Below are positions 45,421 through 56,992 of a stretch of DNA of 64,000 bases, in pieces. The DNA comes from Chloranthus sessilifolius (lineage: Eukaryota; Streptophyta; Magnoliopsida; Chloranthales; Chloranthaceae). Each line of letters begins with the position of its first letter. The first letter of the stretch is position 1. The DNA lies in the NCBI GenBank assembly GCA_021018995.1, contig CM037587.1:61726104-61790103 (forward strand), given 5' to 3'. A program made the translations under genes and the position numbers. The notes under the pieces are model-generated. The model searched no databases. It saw nothing but the letters and a program-made list of their open reading frames with translations, and was not told the DNA's origin.

Positions 45421-45602
45421 AATGGTTGAACAGAAGGTTAGTTGGCAATATATTAGATGTCGGCTGATATAAATAAAAACATCATATTCATTATGGGTGA
45501 AGGCTTTGAAGAGTTCATATGATGGGTCCTATCTTGACAGCTTGTTAAAATGAACAGTCTTATACTAACACCCATTGGTTAAATGTTAAAATAAACTGTA
45601 AT

Positions 45603-45768
45603 ATAGTCGATATCGATTGTATATATAGTCGATATCGATTATAAATCGATTGTGTTTATAATCGATATCAACTATATATACAATCGATATCGACTATAAA
45701 TATAATCGATGTCGACTATATATGCAATCGATATTGACTATATATACAATCAATATCGATTGTATTTA
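45603..45768. repeat. 22-bp palindrome array 8 (5' UTR intron)
   Basis: Seven or eight units, cores TCGATATCGA with CG-to-TG/CA variants (TCGATATCAA, TCGATATTGA). It recurs almost unchanged at 51250-51415. Confidence 0.93.
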
Positions 45769-45860
45769 TAAGAATATTAAAAATTATGACAAAATGGATA
45801 CCGATAAAAGAAGAAGAAAAAACTCAACAGCAATTAATGATAATTTTATTAGCTACTTAC

Positions 45861-46080
45861 AGGTTTGGTAGCTTGAAGATTGAAGAACCGAATGCTAGCG
45901 ACTTGCGACCGCCTCTCCACCAACTTCGAACGAAAAAGTAAAAAGTAAAAAGGTAAACAGTGAAGGGTTTGGTGAAGGCGGCTATTTATTACATTTTGGG
46001 TAAATCCGATATTTCCTAAAGGTGAAAGATGGCTCGACGCATAGCGGGTCGATTTGGGTAAAGGTGAAACTATAGGGTCT
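45861..46080 (-). other. Ulp1-gene 5' UTR exon and truncated right TIR, copy 1
   Basis: On the minus strand the sequence ends GCTACCAAACCT|GTAAGT, a clear donor (45855-45860). Its counterparts are 51510-51726 and, in B, about 60735-60830. The TIR is cut off at 46080, where B-derived sequence is joined. Confidence 0.6.
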
Positions 46081-46275
46081 CTTGACCTCTTCAACCCTCT
46101 CTTTCCTCTTCCCCCCAACAGCCTTTAGACCCCCTTGATAATCCCTTACGAGGGGTATCTCCAACTTGAAGGAAACGGGTTCGAGGGGAGTGTAAATCTG
46201 TTACAACAAAGGACGAGTTGTAAAATAAAATAGCAAAAATGATAAAAAGTCGAATAAAGAAAACTGAACTATTAC

Positions 46276-46522
46276 TGCAATATATCGACTGCTTAACAAG
46301 TCGATACTGATTTCATTTACAGTCGATATCAATTTTGTGGGAAGTCGATAACGATTTCCTAAGCAATTGCTATCGACTGCGTTCATAGTCGTTATCGACT
46401 ACGTACGCAATTGTTAACAACTACGTAGGCAGTCGATAATGACTACGCACGAAGTCGATAGTGATTACTTCGGAAGTCGATGAAGACTGCGTAGGAAATC
46501 GATATCGACTGGTTAAGGAGTC
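46276..46522. repeat. 22-bp palindrome array 9 (B-type intron 1 array, duplicate)
   Basis: Eleven units, nearly identical to 59325-59570. Cores TCGATAACGA, TCGTTATCGA and TCGATATCGA, with several decayed units. Confidence 0.93.
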
Positions 46523-47248
46523 GAAATCTTCCAATTTACTATTTAAATCGACAGCATACCTTCTTGTCCAGCATCTTCACAAGAGTGCAGCCTTTCGTCC
46601 TCATTTGTGGCTTCTCCGCCCACTTCAACAATCGTGAGAAAAGGTTCATCATGGGCATTTTTTGAGGTGAGATGTCAGGCAGCATCTCATAGGAGGGCAT
46701 TTCCTAAAGGAGGGCGACGGCTCGGCGTGCAGCCGGTTGGTTTGGGTAAAGGTGAAAATATAGGGTCTCTGACGTAAAAGGTACATCTGACAGGGTCGAT
46801 CAGGTAAATTTCCCTAGAAATATGCATCACCATTGATAAGGCCATGAGCGTTAGGAGCTTTCAGAGAATGACTGTCTCATAGGTGAGCCATGATAGGTGA
46901 GCCATGATCTCAAAATCTATTGTGTGGAAGAGCAGGCTGAAACACAATCTTCATTAACTGATTTGAAGCAATAAACGATTTTGAAGGGGTTTGAGACATA
47001 GGAGCTTTCAGAGAATGTGTGACCGCGAAAAGAGCCACCCTTAAATTATTATGAAAATAGGTATTGATTTGAAATATTTACCAAAACAGGTTTCTGGTAT
47101 CGAACTTGGTATCTAATTTCCAAAAACTATTATACCAAAACGGGAATATGATCCTGATTTGGTAAGTATTTAGAATTGATCCCTTGTTTTATAATACTTT
47201 GGAAATCTGTACTTGTGTTGGTAAATTTCCCCTTTTTTTTACAAGGTT

Positions 47249-48257
47249 TTTGAAAGTTTCAAATGAGTGACCAAAATATCTGTTCCAATTAAAGAATCGA
47301 GATCTAATAATGGCTTTCATCTATTCTCATCATTATGTTAAGCGTATGCTTCAATTTTCTTTACGCTAGAGAAGATAGCTATAGGCTCCGAACGTGCCAT
47401 ACTTGGCAGCAATTATAAGATATGACGGGCTGGGCCAGGGTCATCATTTCAGAACCCCGCCACTCCTAGTCGGTCACGCTGGGTTCTTTCAGCAAGTCAT
47501 GAGACCTATGTGGTCAGGTGGGCCTACAAATTTATAGGTTGGATTTGACGAAAGCCTCAACAGTCATCACAACTGGGCATGGGCCTTCAAATTGAAATCG
47601 CCTGGTCTGATGGGCCTTCAAATTGAAAAATTGGGCCTGGGCAGGTCTCAACACAGCTTCACAAGCTTGATAATCTTATGATGCCAGTAGCCCACCAATT
47701 TATGGTTTGCCACAATCATAGAATGGATCTGGTATTAGGTAAGAGACCCAAGCATGGTTCAAAATTTCGTCCCATAATTTAAATTATTGGCCGAAATTTA
47801 TCAGTTTCGATCCTCACCGAAACGAAAACAACCCCCAAAATTTCGGTCAATTTCTGTATGGCATTGAAGTTCTCGGCTGAAATTCAAATTTTCGGTGTCG
47901 GTCATGCCCGAAACAGAATACGAAGCAGCTATTTTGATCGGAGGGCCCAAGGTAGACTTAGTTTACAGGTCACTTTTGCAGTATGTGGCACATTCACTAT
48001 GTCAAAATGGGAAAAATACCACTGCAGCAGTATAAAATAAACCACTGCTTAAAATAGTGCTGCAATATACCATTGCCTAAAACAATATTTTTTTAAATTA
48101 AATAAGTGGTTTAATAAATGATTCTCCAATCACGTGCTATCATCACGTGTGAATCGTCGGGCCCAACCCCCCCCCCCCCCTCCCCACCTCTCTTTTCATT
48201 ATTTATCACTAAACACGGCTTTCTCTCTAACCCGTCTTTTTCTCATCGAAACCCTAG

Positions 48258-48308
<51 letters not shown>

Positions 48309-49078
48309 CGACAAACCCTAACCTCTCTCTCTCAATCGACAAACCCTAGCCTCTCTCTCTCTCGATCTCAACAAACCCTAACCTCTCTCTCTCGATCAAC
48401 AAACCCTAGCCTCTCTCTCATATTTTTTGCTTCTATTCTCAACATAGATCGAGCTAATGGTTGTCCCCTATTTTCATAGTGTCAGAGGTCCTAAGTTAGT
48501 TGCTTTCCCTCTCTGCTTCGCTGTCCACGACAGCGATCTCTCTCTGGCAAAAATCAGCAGAAATTTCTAGGATTTCCAGGTTACAAACTCTGCTCCTTGC
48601 AATTGATTCAAATCTTTGTTTCTTTCTTTTTGAATCTGTTGAATTGGTTTCTTCGTTAATTAGATCTTTGTAGCTCTTGAAACTCGTTAGGTTTTGGATC
48701 TGTTGAACTTGGAAGCTCTTAAATTTGTTTTATAGCTTGTTCTTTCTCTTCTGATGGATCTCCGTCTAGTTCAAATCTCTGTAATCTCTAAGGTTTGAAT
48801 GTTTTTTCTTTGTTGAAGAAAATTCAATATATAAGCGAAACTCGATTTGAAATACTTTTCTTCAAAGCACTGCAATCTCTAGGCTTTGATGTTTTCTTTG
48901 TTGGATAAAATTCAGTTTATAAGCATTGATTTAAGTCTGTCTCTTTCTTTTATCGCCGTTATTTTGAATCGGTTTCTTTCTTAATTAGATCTTTGTAGCT
49001 CTTGAAAGTAGTTTGGTTTTTGGTTTATGGATCCGTTGATGAAAACGATCATCACCGTCGATTTGATCATTAGGTTTA
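47249..49078. other. 1.83-kb segment with gene-like 5' sequence, absent from second copy
   Basis: No coding frame is convincing. 48167-48180 is a C14 run and 48259-48305 a (CT)n tract. 48250-48420 contains about four ~30-bp units of AAACCCTARCCTCTCTCTCT plus CGATCGAC, a composition typical of plant 5' UTRs. 48540-49070 is T-rich with repeated AATTAGATCTTTGTAGCTCT, like a leader intron. 47752-47900 is the dispersed AAATTTCGGCC-rich repeat. At 61441 the flanks are joined directly, so this piece was either deleted there or inserted here. Confidence 0.55.
48259..48305. repeat. (CT)n microsatellite
   Basis: About 47 bases of uninterrupted CT. The Leu-Ser repeat frames over it are artefacts. Confidence 0.97.
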
Positions 49079-50162
49079 CATTTTTCTGGTTGACGGTCCT
49101 AAATGGGAAACCCTAGCTAGTTCAAACCCATATAAAGTTTCAAACCCTCTCCACCCTACCAAATCGGGGAGATCAGAGAGCTTTCCAACATCAAAAACGT
49201 CGAAGCGAGGTACGTTTAGGGTTAGGGTTTCAGATTCTACAATTTTAGGGTTTGGGTTTTTGAATTCCAACTGATGATATCTGTGTTTGGTTTCCGCGAT
49301 TTGTTAGATTTTGTGGTTATTATCGTAACATATATCTGTCTAAAATAATATGAGATTTATAATTTATCTTTGATGTTCTTCTATTGATCTCTGTAGAATT
49401 TGAAACAATATAGAAAATAAAACTATTTTTTTTAAAGGTTTTCATTTTGCTGAACTCCCAAAATTTCCAATGGGTCTGTGAAAGATGGCAATCCGAATGC
49501 TCATATTTCTTTTTTTAGCACTTTCAAGAGACAAAAATCTATTATTTGTTGGAAAAAAATTTAATTTTTGCTGACATTTTTTCTGTTTTTTTTTCTTTAA
49601 TTTCTAATCTACTAATTGAATTTTTAGCAGCATTTATTTGTTTTTTTTTTGTTTTCCATTTCCATTTTAAAGTTGTTGAATTTTTGCAGTATTTTCCCCT
49701 AACTTTGCGTTTGAAAATTTTGGAGTAGCTCTCAAGCTATTACAAAGCACCTTTTTATAAACTTTCACTACAAATTTGGGTTTAGACTTGGTGCTGGCTC
49801 TCCCAGCAAGCTTTTATTTTGAAATTTAATCCTCACTCTTTCATCTCTATATCAACATTTGCAACAATTGAAGAGGTTTAGCTTCCTTGGATGTTAGAAT
49901 ACTCGTAGAGGGATGTAGATTGATAAGTATGCCTTGTCCTTTTAACTGATTATTTATTTGTTTAAACTAGTTGCAATTTTTTTTTGTGAATAGTTGAAAG
50001 AAAGCATAGAGAAGAAGATGAAAATTTTCTATTTATCCTTTCGGGTGTTGAAAATGCGCTTTTTTTTTTCTTTTTTCTATTGGGTTTTGGATTTGGGACA
50101 TTTCTTTTATGGCAATACACTATTTTTGCTTTATCATCTCTACCTCTAATAAAGATTGCAGA
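49079..50162 (+). other. promoter/first-intron-like fragment, copy 1
   Basis: A TATA-like CATATAAAG at about 49129-49137 is followed by a CT-rich stretch and GCGAG|GTACGT (donor near 49208), then an intron-like T-rich stretch to an acceptor-like AAAGATTGCAG at 50152-50162. This looks like the core promoter, short leader exon and first intron of an unidentified plant gene. The coding part is missing: the junction at 50163 replaces it with MULE sequence. Copy 2 is at 61442-62527. Confidence 0.4.
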
Positions 50163-50526
50163 CTTTAATGGAAGGGGAATATTGTTGGGGTTCAACCACC
50201 ACAAGGCCCAGTATTAAGGCAACGTCCATCTTTCGAAGATAGACATCTCTCCTCCCGATTTGAAAGTGGTTCTTCTCAACCCAAAAACTTAACATGGCAT
50301 CCACAACATCTCCAACAAAACTAACACCCTTTGGCATTTGGAATATTCTCCCGAAAACTGATGCACTTAGCAACTCCTTCCGCTTCGGGCTAGCGTCATC
50401 GTAGATCTTCGAAATACTAGTAGGAGAACATTTGCCAACAACGCGTTATACAACCATTTTGCAAGCTTCTGTATATGAACTCTAATAAAATTAAAAGAGA
50501 TTGTTTATAATCAGGCTACATAAAAA

Positions 50527-50690
50527 ATTATCGATTCCCTAGACAATCGTCATCAACTAATTACACAATCGTCATCGACTAATTACACAATCGTCATCGA
50601 CTGTTTATACGATCGAGATCGATTATATGAACAATCGTTGTCGATCGCATTAACAATCGATATCGATCGTATATGCAATCGAGCATGGAT
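50527..50690. repeat. 22-bp palindrome array 10 (duplicate of array 7)
   Basis: Same array as 44937-45132 but two 22-bp units shorter: three CAATCGTCATCGACT-type units in place of five. Confidence 0.93.
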
Positions 50691-51064
50691 TAGGAAGATG
50701 GAAGATGAGCAGGTGGTGGATGGTGTGGGGAGGTGGGTGGTTCCATCCTCTTTATTTTCTTTTTCTTTCTTTTCTTCTTTTTCTTTTTCTTTTTCTTATT
50801 CTTTTCTTCCTTCGCCAAAATTTTCATTACTTCATCGTATCCGTCCCATAGGAACTGAAGAGGATCTAGTTCTTGTGGTGGTGGTGGGTCTTCCCATATA
50901 GGATCAAACTTTATTGGGTTATAGTAGGATTTAGGGGTTTTATCGTCGTTGTCTGACATTGGAAAATATGGGCTGGTAGGGAAAATAGGGAATGATTTTA
51001 CTGGTGATGGAGGAGTACGAAGTGTTGTATTAAATTTTCTCATCCTTTCGAGCTTTCTTGCCAT
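50690..51064 (-). pseudogene. unidentified captured exon, copy 2 (longer)
   Basis: ATG at 51064 opens MARKLERMRKFNTTLRTPPS. After LDPLQFLWDG it continues YDEVMKILAKEEKN into a Lys-rich run encoded by a TTTTTC-type repeat (50750-50810), then PPTSPHHPPPAHLPSS and a stop within array 10. The Lys run and tail are probably intron or repeat read-through, so the true exon likely ends near 50815. Family not recognised; no equivalent in element B. Confidence 0.45.
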
Positions 51065-51249
51065 AATGGATGAACAGAAGGTTAGTTGGCAATATATTGG
51101 ATGTCGGCTGATATAAATAAAAACATCATATTCATTATGGGTGAAGGCTTTGAAGAGTTCATATGATGGGTCCGATCTTGACAGCTTGTTAAAATGAACA
51201 GAGTCTTATACTAACACCCATTGGTTAAATGTTAAAATAAACTGTAATA

Positions 51250-51415
51250 TAGTCGATATCGATTGTATATATAGTCGATATCGATTATAAATCGATTGTG
51301 TTTATAATCGATATCAACTATATATACAATCGATATCGACTATAAATAAAATCGATGTCAACTATATATGCAATCGATATTGACTATATATACAATCAAT
51401 ATCGATTGTATTTAT
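51250..51415. repeat. 22-bp palindrome array 11 (duplicate of array 8)
   Basis: Seven or eight units, the same order as 45603-45768 with a few substitutions. Confidence 0.93.
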
Positions 51416-51781
51416 AAGAATATTAAAAATTACGACAAAATGGACACCGACAAAAGAAGAAGAAAAAACTCAACAGCAATTAATGATAATTTTATTAGCT
51501 ACTTACAGGTTTGGTAGCTTGAAGATTGAAGAACGGAATGCTAGCAACTTGCGACCGCCTCTCCACCAACTTCGAACGAAAAAGTAAAAAGTAAAAAGGT
51601 AAACAGTGAAGGGTTTGGTGAAGGCGGCTATTTATTACATTATGGGTAAATCCGATATTTCCTAAAGGCGAAAGATGGCTCGACGCGTAGCGGGTCGATT
51701 TGGGAAAAGGTGAAACTATAGGGTCTCTGCAGTAAAAGGTACATCTGACAGAGTTGGTCAGGTAAATTTCCCTTCTTATAT

Positions 51782-52328
51782 TCCTTTAAAAAGAGTACGT
51801 CACGCAACATCATTGCATTCATGATAAAGTTGGTGGATCAACACTGCTGACCTAATGTTGCAATGAATTATTTATAGGGAGCCATTACTTGCACATGTTT
51901 TTCAAGTGATTATACCGAATTTAAAGAAACACTTAATATTTTAGGGACATGTGATATGTAAAAATGCAATATGTATCGTCCGATTTGAAGTTCATGATCA
52001 ATAGATCTCTTGTACATAATAGTGGAGCAAAACGCGATACTTGTCATATGATCTGTTATAGTCAACTGTTGAATTATATAATAGCCTTTGACTCCATTTA
52101 ATCAAATGATGAAAATCATATTTTGTTCTAATCTTTTGCAATCGATATCTTTAAATCATGGCCTTCAAATAAAACGGCTTAGATGATGTTTTCACATAGT
52201 AGAGTTCACCAAACTTGCAAGTCTTTCTTTTAAATTCGATGCAAACCGGTGCAATCACATGAAAAGCATGTGCAAGTAATGGGCCATCCTATGCCTTACA
52301 AGATGAATACTTATTCATAAAGTAAGCA
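51782..52328. other. 547-bp spacer between elements A and B
   Basis: No gene or repeat recognised; it is presumably the original target region of both elements. Confidence 0.5.
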
Positions 52329-52779
52329 TAGAAATATGGGAATTTACCTAATCGACCCTGTCAGATGCAGCTTTTACTTCAGAGACCCTATATTTACACC
52401 TTTACCCAAACTGATCAGCTCGAAGCCGAGTCGACCTTAAGGAGAATAAAAAGTCCAAATTACCCCCTTCTCTGACTTTCTTTAACCCACAAATGCGTCC
52501 CCTTCTTCCTCATTTTAGTTTGCTAGAGTTAGTAAGAAGTTAGAGGTAGTGAAGGTGACGACGTCTTCTGCCTCAAATCTGTTACTTGGAAGAAAAAAAC
52601 AGAGGCTTGGGAGAAGAAGCTCCTGCATTTTGCCCCTGGGTGTTGAAGATCCTGCAATTTTTCATTCCGACGCGAGGTATGTACAGATCCAGTGTAAACT
52701 CCATCAAAAGCATCTTAGAAGTATAAAAAATATAATTTTATTTCGGAAAATTAATTTTACTAGGTAAATATATCAAAAC

Positions 52780-52822
52780 AGTCGATAAAGACTTTATACA
52801 CAATTGATATCGATTGTTTATC
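52780..52822. repeat. 22-bp palindrome array 12 (remnant in leader intron of B)
   Basis: Only two units remain (CAGTCGATAAAGACT and CAATTGATATCGATTG) at the place where A has the 250-bp array 1, so the array size is very different between sisters. Confidence 0.8.
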
Positions 52823-52898
52823 AGTTATTTTGCTAACAATTTTTCATTCCTCCTTTTTGTCATCAGTCTTATGATCCCTTCCTTCTCCTTAAATAGGC

Positions 52899-55355
52899 GA
52901 TGTTGTTTGTAAAAATTCCTCTTCTTTGTCACTTTGATGGCCATATTATAAACGATGATGGTTTGTATGAAGGTGGCCGTCGGATGGTTATTACAATTTC
53001 GACGGGTATTTCTTATGAACGATTCATAAGGCGAATTTCTGCGGTCAGTTTTACGAGGGCAGGATAAAACAATTTTCATAAAGTTCTCTATGAAGATAAT
53101 GAATACCCCTGTGCTTGCCGACGTTTTGAATTCGGATGATTTGGCCACCCTATTTTCATTTTATAAATCCGGGTTGGACATTATAAGGGTATTCATCATT
53201 AAAGAATTGTCCTCCTTCGGAGTCGAAGCTCAACAAGTACCTCTTGATGGGATTGATTTTGTGAGTAATCATTCCTTCTAGCCATATAAGTTTGAGAAAG
53301 AAGGACCTATATATGATACTATTCGATTAGGCGTTGACAGAGATTTTTCGACAAATATATCGACCATGAAAGCAACTATTGATTTAAATGATGCTGCAGT
53401 TGAATCATTTGATGACCCACTACAAATTATGCATGAGTCATAACATTGTAGTCAGGAGTTAGACTTCACGTCTCTACGAGTGCGGGATGAAGGTGATTTT
53501 CCTCATATCTTCCCTGGTGGATTCACAATTTGGCTGACTCACGAATTATATTCTACTATGCCATCGATGGGGATTACCGGAGGAGCTCTACCACATGTCT
53601 ATACACATGAGCACCCCTTCGGTGAAGGGCCTAGTTAACCATGTCAGAACCCGTTTGGTGAAGGGCCTAGTCAATCATGTCATGACCCGTTTCGTGAAAG
53701 GCCTAGTCAACCACATTAGAACCCCTTCGATGAAGAAGGATCTAGTCAACCACCTCAAAACACTACTACTGAAGAAAATGTCGAAGATTATGATGATGAA
53801 CCGGATGGATTTATAAAAGAGGATCCAAAAAATTTTGTGAGAGGCATTGATAATCCCTTAGTAGATGGAGCTTGCGAAGTGTCAGGGACATCGGACGAGT
53901 CTTCCGACTAAGATGTGGAAATCGAATATCGGAATGGGACGTTTGAAGTTAGAGAGATCTTTAGAGACAAATAAATATTTCAAAGAGCATTAAAAGAGCA
54001 GGCGGTGGAGAAAAACTTTCAAATTCGGCCTTTGAAAACCACTAGTTATCGCATGACAGCTGGATGCTACGAACCCGATTATTCATGGTGAATACATGAG
54101 TCTAAATTGACTGGGCTCGACTCTTTCAAAATTAAAATATTCAATAGCATATGAGATTTGAAGCATATGAGATTTACATATTATAAGCTTTTACAATATT
54201 AAACATTATCGACGCTGGTGTGTAGTAGAATCCTTTCATAAGTTTCTCCCATACATAGTTGGCTACGAAGGAGATTGTTGTATTATGGTGACCGTACGGT
54301 CCGATCTTAGAGGCAGTTGAAAAGGATAATTTGTGGATCTACCGGCCTACGTGAAGGAGATAGAGAAGGTAGATCCTAATGTACAAACATCCTTTCAACT
54401 TACACTTGACGGTAAGTTTTAAAGATTTTTTTAGAGTTTTGGCCCGTACATCAGAAGCTACTGCAATACACTTCATCGCACATTACTTGTAGATGGCACA
54501 CACCTATGGGGACATTTCGAATGGATCCTACTTATCACCTCGGTGCAAGACGGTAATGGTCATATATTACCATTAGCATTTACCGTCGTCGAGTTAGGAG
54601 AAGAATATACGTGAATGTGATTTCTTGAACGGGTAAGTGCGTTCGTGATCGGTGAGTTTACCAAAAATTTTGTTTTTATCATGGATAGATCGAAAGGTTT
54701 AATAAAAGCGGTCAAATATGTCTTCCCTAATGCATACCATAACTACTACATGCGATATATGACACAAACATTTAGCACACAAGTATCCCAGGAATAATGC
54801 GAAGGGTCTATGGTGGAGCATTGCATGTGCATATTCAGTAGAGAGATTTGATTATTTATTAATAAAATGAAAAAAGATCCTGCTAATCCTCGGGCTATAG
54901 ATTATATTTTAAAAATAAACCCAAAGCATTGGGCACATGCGTATATGAAAGGAAGGCAGTACGATTCCCTGACTACGAATAATGCTGAAAGCTTGAACAA
55001 TATACTAAAGATAGCTCGAGAGAGATCAATTATTGACTTAATCAGAACTATTAGAGAGAAAGTCGCCGATCATTTTCAAAAGCGTAGATAGATATCTGAG
55101 CAATGGACCACCCTCCTCTGCCCGAAAGCAGACGAGCACATGAAGAAGGTGTTGTAATTGTCCGATAGAAAGAGAGCTCAACCATATGGGCACGATCAAT
55201 TCCAAGTCAATTTAAAAAATTTTATTCATCATGTCGACATGAAACACAAGACGCATACTTGCCACCGTTGGCACATTCATGGCTTGCCTTGCTCGCATGC
55301 CGTGTCGGCCATTAATTGGAGAAGTTACGATTACCATAACTTCTGTGAGAAGTGA
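52899..55355 (+). pseudogene. MuDR-type transposase, element B
   Basis: ATG at 52899 opens MLFVKIPLLCHFDGHI, colinear with A. The Ser/Gln/Pro repeat lies at 53600-53760 in a shifted frame. LLVDGTHLWG is near 54490-54520 and DRSKGLIKAV near 54685-54715. A 74-codon stretch (54867-55091) carries LKINPKHWAHAYMKG, and the SWIM finger (TCHRWHIHGLPCSHAV) is at 55257-55305. In the SWIM motif the first Cys of C-x-C is His (HTC), so the zinc site is damaged. The MuDR DNA-binding region is partly inverted or rearranged near 54130-54310 compared with A. Many stops. Confidence 0.85.
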
Positions 55356-55974
55356 TTTTTTACTGCTTGCTTTAAACAAACATAGATGATCAATGGCTTC
55401 CCACCCTCGATAAAAGCCAATGGGAATTCTAAGTTGAGCAATTGCCTGAAAATTTGAAAATTAGACCACCCTATAATTGTTAAAAGCAAGCCGACAGCCC
55501 GAGGAAGAGAAGGATACGGTCTAATGGTGAGGTTAGAGCCTTATAGTGTAGCAGGTACAATGAGTATGGTCACAATCGCAGGAGTTGCACCGCAATGGGA
55601 CCAATGGGGTGATATAATGCGTACCTCCTTCACATAATAAATCGCTGTAGCGTTCCAAGTTTTGTATCTATGATTTTGCTAAATTGCATTTTCAATTTTA
55701 GGAGTTTTGTAAGTTGCATTTTTCTATCTATGAACAAATGAGATTTTTTTCACACAGGTGTTGGAGATAGATCGCCATCTAGAAACAGTACAAAAAGTTG
55801 GATAGATCATACATACTTTAATACAAACACCTCACAGTTCATTAGTTATAAATTTTAATGTAATATATAAGTTGAATTTCCATTAAAAATGTAAAGAAGG
55901 GCATTTTAGTAGAACTTTCAACATTTTCTCAAAACTTTCAGTACATACAACTTTTAGCATTTTCTCATAACAGA

Positions 55975-56195
55975 CAGTCGATATCGACTGCTTATACAGT
56001 CATTAACAATTGCGGATACAGTCGATATCGATTGTATAAGCGGTCGTTAACGATCGAATAATCAGTTGTTAACGAATGCTTATACAGTCGATATCGACTG
56101 GGTCTGTAATCGTTAACGACTGTATAAGCAGTCATTAATGACTCCTTAAAAAGTCTGTATAAGCAGTCATCAATTGTCAATACGGTCAGCGGATA
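55975..56195. repeat. 22-bp palindrome array 13 (between the two genes of B)
   Basis: About ten units with TCGATATCGA, TCGTTAACGA and TCATTAATGA cores and TGCTTATACAGT / ACTGTATAAGCA spacers. Position corresponds to array 2 of A. Confidence 0.93.
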
Positions 56196-56727
56196 TAGTT
56201 GCACCTACTTAAGATTACAAATTTCCTAAAGCAGTCGAATGTTGCAATACCCATATATTTTTGTACGAAAATTAAAATTTTCATTTACAAATTTTCATGA
56301 ATGATCAGCTTACAACTAAATATAATTATAACTTATGAAAAAAACTAGGGTGGTGCATCAGTAGTATGTTCTCCATCGGTATTTTGCTCGACTTCATCAT
56401 CGACAGTGAATTTGGCAAGGGCCTGACTAATTTCTGTCCTGATCTAATTATTTTGTCTTCAATAAAGTCGAATTTCTTTTTCGTCATGAAGTACTCTACA
56501 TACTTCAACACAAACACCACACAGTCCCACCCATTGCTCTGTCGGGGTACAGATTTGGTCCAGCAATCAGAACTTGACCAATGATACTTCTCAGCGCTCA
56601 ATGCAGTGGAGTCTCCGTGTAAATAAAAAAGCGCGAGAAGGTAATGGGTCTGTTTTGAAAAGTGCAATGTCAGATAAGATAAGCAAACAATGAAAAAATT
56701 TAGTAAAACTTTCAGTATTTTCTCAGA

Positions 56728-56992
56728 TACCGATTATTAATACGGTCGATATCAACTTTATAAGAAGTCAAAATCAACTGTTAGTACAATCGTTAACGAC
56801 TGCTTATACAATCAATAACGACTGCTTATATAATCGTTGAAAGACTACTAATACAGTCGATATCGATTGTATAGGCAGTCGTTAATGATTGTATAAGCAG
56901 TCGTTAATGACTGCTTATACAATCGACATCGACTGTATCAACAGTCGTTATACAATTGAAATCAACTGTCTCTACAGTCGATATTGACTGTC
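56728..56992. repeat. 22-bp palindrome array 14 (last intron of B Ulp1 gene)
   Basis: About twelve units, cores TCGTTAACGA, TCGTTAATGA, TCGATATCGA and TCGACATCGA. Same intron as array 3 of A. Confidence 0.93.

Larger units (their letters stand above)
46081..50162. other. first copy of a duplicated segment, shortened: B-element end plus flank
   Basis: 46081-46693 matches 59110-59734 (B exon 1/2 and intron array), then skips 59735-60887. 46696-46814 matches the right TIR of B (60888-61006), 46815-46823 is B's TSD TAGAAATAT, and 46824-47248 matches 61016-61440. 47249-49078 has no partner in the window. 49079-50162 matches 61442-62527. Identity is very high by eye. The presence of B's target site duplication here shows that B was already inserted when this segment was copied. 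Confidence 0.88.
36664..51772 (+). mobile_element. Mutator-like element A (Ulp1-carrying MULE), with internal duplication
   Basis: A perfect 9-bp TSD TTCTTATAT lies at 36655-36663 and 51773-51781. Terminal inverted repeats of about 100 bp start GGGAAATTTACCTGACC at both ends. Inside are a + strand MuDR-type transposase (37397-39891) and a convergent - strand gene with a C48/Ulp1 protease (40782-~45950). The right part is duplicated: 44573-46080 recurs at 50163-51726, with about 4.1 kb of foreign sequence between. That middle piece comes from a copy of element B and its flank. MULEs with Ulp1-like genes are known in plants (Kaonashi in Arabidopsis, CUMULE in melon). Confidence 0.9.
50163..51772 (-). 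other. second copy of the right end of element A
   Basis: Repeats 44573-46080: part of exon 1 (50163-50468, ATG at 50457), array 10, the captured exon (50690-51064), array 11 and the 5' UTR exon. It runs on to the complete right TIR (51673-51772) and TSD. The junction with the promoter-like fragment shares the microhomology CTTT (50163-50166). Confidence 0.9.

Noticed and set aside
48118..48349. Ser-Leu repeat open frames
   Set aside because: They are a reading of the (CT)n microsatellite.
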